The notes beneath the pieces were generated by a model, which saw only the letters and a program-made list of their open reading frames with translations, had not been told where the DNA came from and searched no databases. From Ochotona curzoniae (taxonomy: Eukaryota > Chordata > Mammalia > Lagomorpha > Ochotonidae), in NCBI RefSeq assembly GCF_017591425.1, contig NW_024466421.1, positions 558,001 through 622,000 of the forward strand: 64,000 nt of DNA, in the 5' to 3' direction. The position numbers and the translations under genes were made by a program. Within the stretch, counting starts at the first letter, position 1. Each line of letters begins with the position of its first letter. Shown here in pieces: positions 1-9,450 of this stretch.

Positions 1-2240
1 GCGCAGCCTGCTCCTGGGGTCTTGTAGCTCTGTGGGCGGGGGTCCTAGGCACCTGCCAATGAGTGACCCAGGCGAGCTGTGCTGTTCGGACGGCCGTCCT
101 CCCGCCTGCCAAGGACGCTGTCTAGGAAACAAAGTGCAAGAGTCCTGCGGGGGCGGGGGGCGGGTACAAGGAGCGCCTGGCTCCTGGTCATCCTGGGGCA
201 GCGCCCCGGGGGGCCTGATTCAGGACTTGCCTTTCCTTTCCCTGCAGGCGAGCCCAGGTCCTTCTGTCCATCTCAGGCTGCTGTCCCCTGTGCTTGGGGC
301 TGCCGACAGGGTCCCTGAGGGAACTCTGCCCTAACTGAATCAAGAGCTCTCTGAAGGTCAAGTTCTTGTCTCTGTTTCCCTTGGCGCTTGGCCAGGTGTC
401 ATCAACAGCTGCTGAATCGAGTTGAGCACTCAGGGCCCCCAGCCAGCTCTTCACCACAGCCCAGAGCCGTAGAGGGTGGACGCTTGTGTCCTGCTGATCT
501 GGGAGCGTCTCCCGGCCTGGCGTGGATCGTGCATCTTGCAGAGTGGGCACGATGCCAACCTCGCGTCAAATCCCTGAGACTGAGCGATCCAGGCACACGA
601 AGGCACGGCGGCTGTCGATGCCTTCCGGGAGTCCTGCTCCGCCCACGCGTGCACAGGAACAATGACAGGGCCGAGCCCAGGGAGGTCTGCGGGGACTGGT
701 CACTGAGCCGCCAGGAGCACTCCCGCTGCCCAAGTGGAGAGATTTACAGCCACTGGCCTCAAGGACAGTCCCGGCTGACGCCGTTACTGCTGGGGTTTGA
801 AATCTGGGGCCCCCGAGTCCGGCCTCAGGCCCCCCGGCAGCCACCTGTGTTCTGGGTAGCAGGAGCAGGGAAGAGCCCATCCGGCTGAGCCAGACAGAAA
901 CCAAACGGTGCTGAGGCCAAGAGCGTGCTCATCCAGCCACAGCTGCAGGCGGTGCTGATGGTGGCCGCAGGTGCCCAGGAGGACAGGACGTGTGCCCGCG
1001 TCCTGCCCTGGCCTGGCCAGCTCTGTCCCTGCAGCTCGGCCACCTTCACAAAGCCCCACACAAGGGGGAGCTTGAGGCCAGATGTCCAGCGCCAGGCAGG
1101 GCCTGCTGGGTGCTGTGCGGGGCTGCGTTCTCACGGTTCCTCTCCTGGTGGGAGGTGCCAGGGAGCTGTCCTGTCCTTGTGCCTAGGGCTGGCATGGGGA
1201 CCCTGTCCTCTCCCAGGGGACCGGCTCCAGATGCTGGTTCCAGGTGGTGCGGCCCCGAGGCCCTGCTGCCTGGCCAGCCCATCCAGAGCCAGGTGCGGGG
1301 GCGCCACTGTGCGCTCCTGACACTGCTGATGTGAGCTTGGGACAAAGCTGGGCACTGTGAGCCCCATGGCAGGTCCATGGGAGGGTCAGCTCGGGCAGCC
1401 TGGCCGGGAGTGCAGACCTGTGGGCCTGGCCACAGAGGACATCTTCAGAACAACTCAGCCCCAGACGTGTGGCATGGAGTGGAGCTGCTGCCCACTGGAG
1501 CCAGCGTGGCACGCGAGCATGTGTGTGTGTGTGCAAGTCCCCACAGCACGGGGTTTGCTGTCTGCCACCTTTCCTGGCCTGGACAGAGGAACAGATACCT
1601 AGAACAAGGAAGGAAGTGGTGGCCTGTTCCCTCGGGGTGGGAAGGTGCCAGGTGCCAAGTGGACAGGGCCCCAAGGGCCACCTGTACCTGACATTTTGAA
1701 CCCACTCCACATGCAGCCTGAACATGCAGGCCATGGGACAGCAAGCTGTCAGCAAACGCACACAGCATGTACACATCGGGCCCTGGGCGGCAGGTTCTCA
1801 CAGCTGCGTGACCAGCCCCGCTGTGAGCAGCACATGCCCTTCAGCCCAGGAAGTGCCCTGGGGATTGGCTCCAGCCACTGCTGCCCAGCCGCCTTGGCAC
1901 CTGGTGGCTACAGGGTAGTCTTGTGTTCGCAGATGTCCAGGAACAGGAGCTAGGGGGTTGGCAGCTCCAGGAGGAAAGCTTTTCTCATCTCCCCAGCTCT
2001 GCCCACTAACTGTTGCTGGACTTCACCAACGCTTAAACGGCATCTGATGAGACCACATCTCTCTGTCCTGCCGGTTGTGAAACAGCTTACATGGCACTCA
2101 TTTTTTGTTTCACCCACAACCTCTGGAGGACAGCTCACACAACCTCTGCTCAGGACGCGCCACGAGATGTTCTGGAACTTCCCTTGCTTTGCGTGTCTGT
2201 GGCTGCGGTGACAGTGAGCTAGCCCTCTGCATAAGGCCAC
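1..2240. other. Unique GC-rich non-coding sequence
   Basis: I see no gene, SINE or array here. Several open frames of 60-200 codons overlap on both strands, but they have no recognisable domains and look like chance frames in GC-rich DNA. A short TG run lies near 1520-1532. Intron or intergenic sequence is the best reading. Confidence 0.5.
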
Positions 2241-2366
2241 GGTGACACAGGCCTAGCCACACGGTGCAGCACTGGCCATGGTGGTGACACAGGCCTAGCC
2301 ACACGGTGCAGCACTGGCCATGGTGGTGACACAGGCCTAGCCACACGGTGCAGCACTGGCCATGGT
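2241..2366. repeat. 42-bp tandem repeat, 3 copies
   Basis: The block starting GGTGACACAGGCCTAGCC recurs at 2241, 2283 and 2325, giving an exact 42-bp spacing with almost no divergence. The near identity of the copies suggests recent expansion or ongoing homogenisation. It lies just upstream of the much larger 16-bp array. Confidence 0.92.
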
Positions 2367-2581
2367 GTTTGCAGCACTGCCAAAGCCCCGGGGGTGTTTG
2401 TTGGGTAAGGATGAACTTAATCTTCCTTGCAAACTCCTACAAGCATGGAAGTCTTAGAAGGATTTCCATTACAGATGCACATCCTATGTAGGGACAGGAC
2501 TATACGGATTTTCAAGTATTACTGGGTCACTGTCAGGTTTCAGAGTCTCAAGGGGAAAGACCATTTCAAGCAGCTCACTGT

Positions 2582-5500
2582 TACTGGAGTAGAGCTGTGA
2601 GTGTGGGTGGAGCTGAGTGTGAGTAGAGCTGTGAGTGTGAGTGGAGCTGAGTGTGGGTGGAGCTGAGTGTGGGTGGAGCTGAGTGAGGGTGGGTGGAGCT
2701 GAGTGTGGGTGGAGCTGAGTATGGGTGGAGCTGAGTGTGATGGAGCTGAGTGTGAGTGGAGATGAGTGTGGGTGGAGCTGAGAGTGTGAGTGGAGCTATG
2801 AGTGTGAGTGGAGCTGAGTGTGGTTGGAGCTGAGTGTGGGTGGAGCTGAGTGAGGGTGGAGCTGAGTGTGGGTGGAGCTGTGAGTGTGAGTGGAGCTGTG
2901 AGTGTGGGTGGAGCTGTGAGTGTGAGTGGAGCTGAGTGTGGGAGATGAGTGTGGGTGGAGCTGAGTGAAGGTGGGTGGAGCTGAGTGCAGTTGGACCTGA
3001 GTGTGGATGGAGCTGTGAGTGTGGGTGGAGCTGAGTGTGAGTGGAGCTGAGTGTGGATGGAACTGAGTGTGAGTGGAGCTGAGTGTGGGTGGAGCTGAGT
3101 GAGGGTGGAGCTGAGTGTGAGTGGAGCTGAGTGAGGGTGGAGCTGAGTGTGAGTGGAGCTGAGTGTGGGTGGAGCTGAGTGAGAGTGAAGCTGTGAGTGT
3201 GGGTGGAGCTGAGTGTTAGTGGAGCTAAGTGTGGGTGGAGCTGAGTGTGAGTAGAGCTGAGGGTGGAGCTGAGTGTGAGTGGAGCTGAGTGTGGGTGGAG
3301 CTGAGTGTGAGAGGAGCTGAGTGTAAGTGGAGCTGAGTGAGGGTGAGACTGTGAGTGTGAGTGGAGCTGTGAGTTTTGGTGCAGCTGAGTGTGAGTGGAG
3401 CTGAGTGAGAGTGAAGCTGTAGGTGTGGTTGGACCTGAGTGTGGGTGGAGCTGAGTGTGAGTGGAGCTGAGTGTGAGTGGAGCTGTGAGTGTGAGTGGAG
3501 CTGAGTGAGGGTGAAGGTGAGTGTGAGTGGAGCTCAGTGAGGGTCGAGCTGAGTGTGAGTGGAGCTGAGTGTGGGTGGAGCTGAGTGTGGGTGGAGCTGA
3601 GTGTGAGTGGAGCTGAGTGTGGGTAGAGCTGAGTGTGAGTGGAGCTGTGAGTGTGGGTGGAGCCAAGTGTGAGTGGAGCTGAGTGTGGGTGGAGCTGAGT
3701 GTGGGTGGAGCTGAGTGTGAGTGGAGCTGAGTGTGGGTGGAGCTGTGAGTGTGGGTGGAGCTGAGTCTGAGTGGAATTGAGTGTGGGTAGAGCTGAGTGA
3801 GGGTGGAGCTGTGAGTGTGGGTGGAGCCGAGTGTGAGAGGAGCTGAGTGTGGGTGGAGCTGAGTGAGGGTCGAGCTGAGAGTGAGTTGAGCTGAGTGTGG
3901 GTGGAGCTGTGAGTGTGAGTGGAGCTGAGTGAGGGTCGAGCTGAGTGTGAGTGGAGCTGTGAGTGTGAGTGGAGCTTTGAGTGTCGGTGGAGCTGTGAGT
4001 GTGGGTGGAGCTGAGTGTGAGTGGAGCTAAGTGTGGGTGGAGCTGAGTGAGGGTGGAGCTGTGTGTGAGTGGAGCTGATTTTGGGTGGAGTTGAGTGAAG
4101 GTCAGGCTGAGTGTGAGTGGAGCTGTGAGTGTGAGTGGAGCTGAGTGTGGGTAGAGCTGAGTGTGAGTGGAGCTGTGAGTGTGGGGGGAGCCGAGTGATT
4201 GTCGAGCTAGTGTGAGTGGAGCTGAGTGTGGGTGGAGCTGAGTGTGAGTGGAGCTAAGTGTGGATGGAGCTGTGAGTGTGGGTGGAGCTGAGTGAGGGTG
4301 AAGGTGAGTGTGGGTGGAGCTGTGAGTGTTGGTGGAGCAGTGAGTGTGGGTGGAGCTGAGTGTGAGTGGAGCGAAGTGTGGGGGAGCTGAGTGTGGGTGG
4401 AGCTGAATGTGGGTGGAGCTAGTGAGGGTGGAGCTGAGTGTGAGTGGAGCTGTGAGTGTGGAGCTGAGCGTGAGTGGAGCTGAGGGTGGAACTGAGTGAG
4501 GGTGGAGCTGTGAGTGTGAGTGGAGCTGAGTGTGGGTGGAGCTGTGAGTGTGGGTGGAGCTGAGTGTGAGTGGAGCTAAGTGTGGGTGGAGCTGAGTGAG
4601 GGTGGAGCTGTGTGTGAGTGGAGCTGATTTTGGGTGGAGTTGAGTGAAGGTCAGGCTGAGTGTGAGTGGAGCTGTGAGTGTGAGTGGAGCTGAGTGTGGG
4701 TAGAGCTGAGTGTGAGTGGAGCTGTGAGTGTGGGGGGAGCCGAGTGATTGTCGAGCTAGTGTGAGTGGAGCTGAGTGTGGGTGGAGCTGAGTGTGAGTGG
4801 AGCTAAGTGTGGATGGAGCTGTGAGTGTGGGTGGAGCTGAGTGAGGGTGAAGGTGAGTGTGGGTGGAGCTGTGAGTGTTGGTGGAGCAGTGAGTGTGGGT
4901 GGAGCTGAGTGTGAGTGGAGCGAAGTGTGGGGGAGCTGAGTGTGGGTGGAGCTGAATGTGGGTGGAGCTAGTGAGGGTGGAGCTGAGTGTGAGTGGAGCT
5001 GTGAGTGTGGAGCTGAGCGTGAGTGGAGCTGAGGGTGGAGCTGAGTGAGGGTGGAGCTGTGAGTGTGAGTGGAGCTGAGTGTGGGTGGAGCTGTGAGTGT
5101 GGGTGGAGCTGTGAGTGAGTGGAGCTAAGTGTGGGTGGAGCTGAGTGAGGGTGGAGCTGTGTGTGAGTGGAGCTGAGTGTGAGTGGAGCTGAGTGTGGGT
5201 GGAGCTGAGTGCGAGTGGAGCTAAGTGTGGCTGGAGCTGAGTGTGAGTAGAGCTGGGGGTGGAGCTGAGTGTGAGTGGAACTGAGTGTGGGTGGAGCTGA
5301 GTGTGAGAGAAGCTGAGTGTAAGTGGAGCTGAGTGAGGGTGAGGCTGTGAGTATGAGTGGAGCTGTGAGTTTTGGTGCAGCTGAGTGTGAGTGGAGCTGA
5401 GTGTGGGTGGAGCGGAGTGTGAGTGGAGCTGAGTGTGAGTGGAGCTGAGTGAGGGTGGAGCTGTGAGTGTGGGTGGAGCCGAGTGATTGTCGAGCTAGTG

Positions 5501-6262
5501 TGAGTGGAGCTGAGTGTGGGTGGAGCTGAGTGTGAGTGGAGCTAAGTGTGGGGGAGCTGAGCGTGAGTGGAGCTGAGTGTGGGTGGAGCTGAGTGAGAGT
5601 GAAGCTGTGAGTGTGGGTGGAGCTGAGTGTGAGTGGAGCTAAATGTGGGTGTAGCTGAGTGTGATTAGAGCTGAGTGTGGAGCTGAGTGTGGGTGGAGCT
5701 GTGAGTGTGAGTGGAGCTGAGTGTGGGTGGAGCCGAGTGTGAGAGGAGCTGAGTGTGAGTGGAGCTGAGTGTGGGTGGAGCTGAGTGAGGGTGAAGCTGT
5801 AGGTGTGGTTGGACCTGAGTGTGGGTGGAGCTGAGTGAGGGTGGAGCTGTGAGTGTGAGTGGAGCTGTGACTGAGGGTTGAGCTGAGTGTGGGTGGAGCT
5901 GAGTGTGGGTGGAGCTGTGAGTGAGGGTGGAGCTGAGTGTGAGTGGAGCTGAGTGAGGGTGGAGCTGAGTGAGGGTGGAGCTGAGTGTGAGTGGAGCTGA
6001 GTGTGGGTGGAGCTGAGTGAGTGTGAGTGGAGCTGAGGGTGGAGCTGAGTGAGTGTGAGTGGAGCTGAGTGAGGGTGGAGCTGAGTGAGGGTGGAGCTGA
6101 GTGTGGGTGGAGCTGTGAGTGAGGGTGGAGCTGAGTGTGAGTGGAGCTGTGAGTGAGGGTCGAGCTGAGTGTGAGTGGAGCTGAGTGAGGGTGGAGCTGA
6201 GTGAGGGTGGAGCTGAGTGAGGGTGGAGCTGAGTGTGAGTGGAGCTGAGTGTGAGTGGAGCT
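2582..6262. repeat. 3.7-kb minisatellite, 16-bp AGCT-containing unit
   Basis: The array is built from units close to GGAGCTGAGTGTGGGT or GGAGCTGAGTGTGAGT, about 230 in 3.68 kb. Insertion of GT (GAGCTGTGAGTG) and loss of 2-5 bases make variant units. On the + strand C occurs almost only inside AGCT, so the array is strongly G-rich and C-poor on that strand. Long minus-strand frames at 2581-3666 and 5665-6288 read as Thr/Ser/His/Leu-rich repeats; they exist because the units lack stops, and I do not call them genes. Higher-order duplications are listed separately. Confidence 0.97.
3985..5175. repeat. Higher-order repeat, 549-bp period
   Basis: Distinctive variant units recur exactly 549 bp apart: the GATTTTGGGTGGAG unit at 4077 and 4626, and the CCGAGTGATTGTCGAGC unit at 4191 and 4740 (also at 5479). 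Copy 1 is about 3985-4533 and copy 2 about 4534-5083. A third, partial copy runs to about 5175, where it diverges. Copies 1 and 2 are almost identical, so a block of about 34 units was duplicated as a whole recently. Boundaries are approximate because the ends are themselves repetitive. Confidence 0.85.
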
Positions 6263-6346
6263 GCTGATCTGTGCAGTGCCTCCTCCATCTTTCCCGCAGT
6301 TTCTGGCGTTGGCGTCTCCTCTCTCGTATCTCCAGTTCCTGGGTGC

Positions 6347-6497
6347 GTCCAGCTCTTCCTGCTCCCGCTCAGTCAGTGTCCGTCCTGGTTGACCCCGTCC
6401 AGCTCTTCCTGCTCCCGCTCAGTCAGTGTCCGTCCTGGTTGACCCCGTCCAGCTCTTCCTGCTCCCGCTCAGTCAGTGTCCGTCCTGGTTGACCCCG
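6347..6497. repeat. 50-bp tandem repeat, 3 copies
   Basis: The block containing GCTCCCGCTCAGTCAGTGTC recurs at 6361, 6411 and 6461, an exact 50-bp period with near-identical copies. It directly follows the 16-bp array after about 85 bp of unique sequence. Confidence 0.93.
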
Positions 6498-6717
6498 TTC
6501 TTGAGCCGCATCCGCAGCAGCTCGTCCCTCTGCACGCGTCAGCACGGCCACCAGCTTTGGAATGGGGTTTTAATTTCCGTACAATCTCCGTATTTTCGGT
6601 CTGTGTGTGTCTGCACGAGCAGCGCTGTCTCCCGGGTCTGTGTTTTCTAGGCTGGCGACTTCCTTCTGATCAAGAACATACCCTGATTTCAAAACTGAAG
6701 AAAGCAATCATTGAAAC

Positions 6718-6985
6718 AACGCAGCTGGTTAAGCCGCTCTCTGCTGTGCCGGCATCCCGTCTCCCGGTTCCAGGCCTGGCTGCTCCACTTCCGGCCCAGC
6801 TCCCTGCTTGCAGTGCAGGACGAGGGGCGTGCTTGGGCCTGTGCCCACGTGGGAGACTCACAGGAAGCCTTTCCCGACCCCGCTCGGCCCCTGCGCCCGT
6901 GGGGGCATGGAAAGGAACAAAGGTGCGCTGCTCGGAGTCTGCCTCTCCCCTCTCTTCGTGGCAACTGCCTTAAAAAACAAACTTT
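6718..6985 (+). mobile_element. CSINE (lagomorph C-repeat), diverged
   Basis: The order of recognisable blocks is: a tRNA-like head (GGTTAAGCCGCTCTCTGC), GCCGGCATCCCGT, CTGCTCCACTTCCGGCCCAG, GCCCACGTGGGAGACTCAC, a pyrimidine-rich stretch near 6938-6958 and an A-rich end near 6972-6984. This is the full CSINE layout in + orientation, with substitutions throughout that indicate an older copy. Confidence 0.8.
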
Positions 6986-7247
6986 TCTAAGAACTGTTGA
7001 GTGTTATCTTACAGCCGAGAATGTAGAGAATCTTGGTGAAGCGCCTCGTGGCCTTGAGAAGGCCGGCGCCTCGGCTTCTTCACAGAACGTTCTGGAAATG
7101 TCAGCGGGGCCCAGCTGGCCAGTGGCCGTGACTGTGTCTCCTCTCTTGTGCTGGCCTCTCCTGTTAGCCGGGACTGCGGGCCACTTGGTGCTGCCCTTGG
7201 AAATGAGCACCTTGCTTCATCATGTGGGTCCCCGTGTGCGGGCACGT

Positions 7248-7366
7248 CCCCCGGCCCCCGCGCCCCCCGCCCCCCCGGCCCCCGCGCCCCCCGCCCCCCC
7301 GGCCCCCCCGGCCCCGCGCCCCCCGCGCCCCCGCGCCCCCCGCCTCCGCGCCCCCGGGCCCCCGCG
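7248..7366. repeat. C-rich CpG-bearing low-complexity repeat
   Basis: Irregular CCCCGCG/CCCCCCGG units make a stretch of about 120 bp that is almost wholly C and G. The complementary strand has long G runs and could form G-quadruplexes. The Pro/Ala/Arg-rich frames across it are repeat artefacts. I see no transcription start or exon beside it. Confidence 0.85.
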
Positions 7367-8064
7367 CTGGGCGCAGCTCAGGGCCTCCCCAGCCGGCAGG
7401 CAGGACTTCCTCCCGCGTGACTCACAGTGCTGCTCGGGGCTGCACACCGTCCACTCCCTCGAGCAGCTCGGAGACACTCCTCTCCCATAGCCCCTGCCCC
7501 GGGTGCTGCGGTCACTCAGGCCTAGTCCAGATGTCTCCTGCTTGCAAATTCCTGACCTCTCTCCACCCGACACCCCAATCCCGTTTCTGTTAAAATGCTC
7601 CCAACAGCGCGGCGTCCTTCGGATTCCCACTTGCAGACCCTGGCAGTGGCCGTGGGGTGCGGCCCCAGCACGTGGCCCCCCGACAGACCCCCACGCTCCT
7701 GTCGGAGGGATCAGCAGGTTCTCCAGAAGTCCCAGGAAGCAGGTTTAATTCCCGGCTCCCGGCCAGTGAAGATGAAAGACGGAGGACAAGTGACCTGTCT
7801 CATTTGAATACCTTTGATGCTTATCATCTTCTCGTGATCGATGGTGCCTGCAACCGGAGAAATCCCTCCACGGGGTGACCTTGGGCTGCGCTCCGGATTC
7901 TTTTCCGCAGACGCAGCCACTGCGCTGCGCACAGGAGAGCGGTCTAACCTCAGGGTGCAGGTGCCTGGGGCAGCTGGGCCAGGGCTTCCTCTGGAGCCGG
8001 CCTCACCCGTCCTGACGGCCCCGCTCGCCCACAAGCTCCTTGGCACAGAGGACCTGCTGGAGCA
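7367..8064. other. Unique sequence, no feature recognised
   Basis: The part around 7740-7870 is less GC-rich than its surroundings and contains a long run without obvious repeats. I could not identify a repeat family or an exon in it. Confidence 0.4.
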
Positions 8065-8202
8065 GAGTCAAGTTGTGCACCTACCCACACGGGCAGGGTC
8101 CAGCTCCTCTGCTCATGCAGGGGGTGGGGTCAAATTCTGTGTCCACCCACATTGGGGGCGGTGTCAAGCTCCATGTATGCCCACACCAGGGGCAGGGACA
8201 TA
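8065..8202. repeat. Degenerate tandem repeat, unit about 35 bp
   Basis: Related blocks of the form GTCAAnnTnnnTGTnnnCCCAC followed by a GGGGCAGG-like end recur about four times. Copies differ at many positions, so this is an old or decayed array. Confidence 0.5.
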
Positions 8203-8403
8203 AGCAGAGATGGGGCGCCCTGGAGTCGGCCTGCCTTCTGGCTGCCCAAGGTCCTGCCAGTGTCTAGTCTGCCTAGAGCCCTCCAGCCCCAGTTCCCCCA
8301 CGTCCCCACCTTCAGGAAGGCCCTGCCTGAGCAACCTGATAGGATGACAATGTTATCCAAGGTGGCTTGTGGTAGGCCCTGGCCCTGCTGGGACCCAAGG
8401 CAA

Positions 8404-8430
8404 GGCCCTGGCCCTGGCCCTGGCCCTGGC
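8404..8430. repeat. (GGCCCT)n hexamer microsatellite
   Basis: About four and a half perfect GGCCCT units, with a related imperfect run just upstream at 8371-8385. Neither edge shows a gene. Confidence 0.85.
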
Positions 8431-8509
8431 AGTGCGGGGAAGCCGAGGGAAGGGGGTGTTGGGAAGGGCCCTGTGCAGACCCTCGTGCCAGAGCGGATAA
8501 GGAAGCCCT

Positions 8510-8690
8510 GGAGTGAACTTGCTAATGTTTACCCAGTACCCACTCTGTGTCAGGTACTGCCCGACATGTTTTGCATGCATAATGGCCTTTAATCCCCACA
8601 ACAATGACTCAGAGATTTTAATATCTCACCGGGGTGTGAGCCGAAGGTGTGAGCGGACCTGCAGAGCAGGAAGCAGGGTGGGGCCACAGC
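8510..8690 (-). mobile_element. MIR SINE relic
   Basis: Read on the + strand, it follows the reverse complement of MIR: a (T)TTACCCAGTACCCACTCTGTG block like the family's ATTTATTGAGCACTTACTATGTG, then TGTCAGGTACTG, a GCATGCATAATGGCCTTTAATC block and CCCCACAACAATGACTCAGAG. Similarity fades after about 8640. MIRs are ancient mammalian SINEs shared by all placental orders, so divergence is expected. Confidence 0.78.
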
Positions 8691-9195
8691 TGATCACAGG
8701 TCCCTGTGCACTGCTCTGGGGACAGTTCACCCCTCTCCCCGGGTGGACAGAGCTCAGGCCAGGCTGCCCATTGTGTAGCATGTCATGGAGCCCAGGAACT
8801 GGTCCCCAGCACAGCCTGCAACGAGGCGGACCCTGGGGGTTAGCAGAGGGTCGAGGGGCAGAAGGGGTGGCGGGTAGGCACTGTGCCCATCAAGGGGGAT
8901 TCCTAGCTTTACAGCACAGGAAGGCTGTACAGCAGAAAGCAGGGGAAGCAATGGAATAATGGGCACACCCCAGGAGGACGCAGGAGGAGCTCAGGGGACT
9001 ACCAAGCCCCGGGGTCTGAAGTGCTGAGGATGACAAAACCAGGACCTCCTGTCAGTAGGCAGTGTGGGCGGGAGGCCTTGAGGTCCCAGGACTTTCACGG
9101 ACAGGGCGGTGGCCTCCTCGGCCTTCTGTCTGCCCACAGCATGCGGGATGGTGGTCAGAACTCCAGGAAAATGAAGGAGAAATCAATAAAATAAA
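8691..9195. other. Unique sequence between MIR and CSINE
   Basis: No repeat, exon or RNA gene recognised. The short A-rich run near 9185-9195 just before the next CSINE could be part of its insertion site. Confidence 0.4.
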
Positions 9196-9450
9196 GGGGT
9201 TGGCACTGTGAGCTAGCAGGTAAAGCCCCTGCCTGTGGGGCCAGGATGCCGTATGAGTATTGGTTCGAGTCCCAGCAGCTCCTCTGTGGATCAGCTCCCT
9301 GCTTAGGGCCTGGGAAAGCAGCGGAGGCGGGTCCAGTGCTTGGGCAGAGGGGGATGGAGCTCCCGGCCCCGGCTGTGACAGCCACAGGGATGGAGACCAG
9401 CAGCCAAGAGACTGGTGTCTTCTCTAATTCCTCCATGTAAAGAAATGGCT
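9196..9450 (+). mobile_element. CSINE
   Basis: It starts GGGGTTGGCACTGTGAGC, then has GCCCCTGCCTGTGGGGCC, GGTTCGAGTCCCAGCAGCTC (matching a tRNA B box GGTTCGANTCC) and CAGCTCCCTGCTTAGGGCC. The 3' third is weaker and lacks a long A tail. The intact B box shows the tRNA origin of the family well. Confidence 0.88.

Noticed and set aside
2582..6262. Calling the 16-bp array a true Ig switch region
   Set aside because: The similarity is in AGCT density and strand skew only. No constant-region exon, I-exon or J segment is recognisable in the window.
2581..6288. Thr/Ser/His-rich minus-strand frames as mucin-like genes
   Set aside because: They follow the 16-bp repeat and end wherever a unit variant changes frame. 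Nothing but the repeat explains them.
7248..7366. CpG island promoter
   Set aside because: It is a short C-run repeat rather than mixed CpG-island sequence, and there is no exon or initiator next to it.
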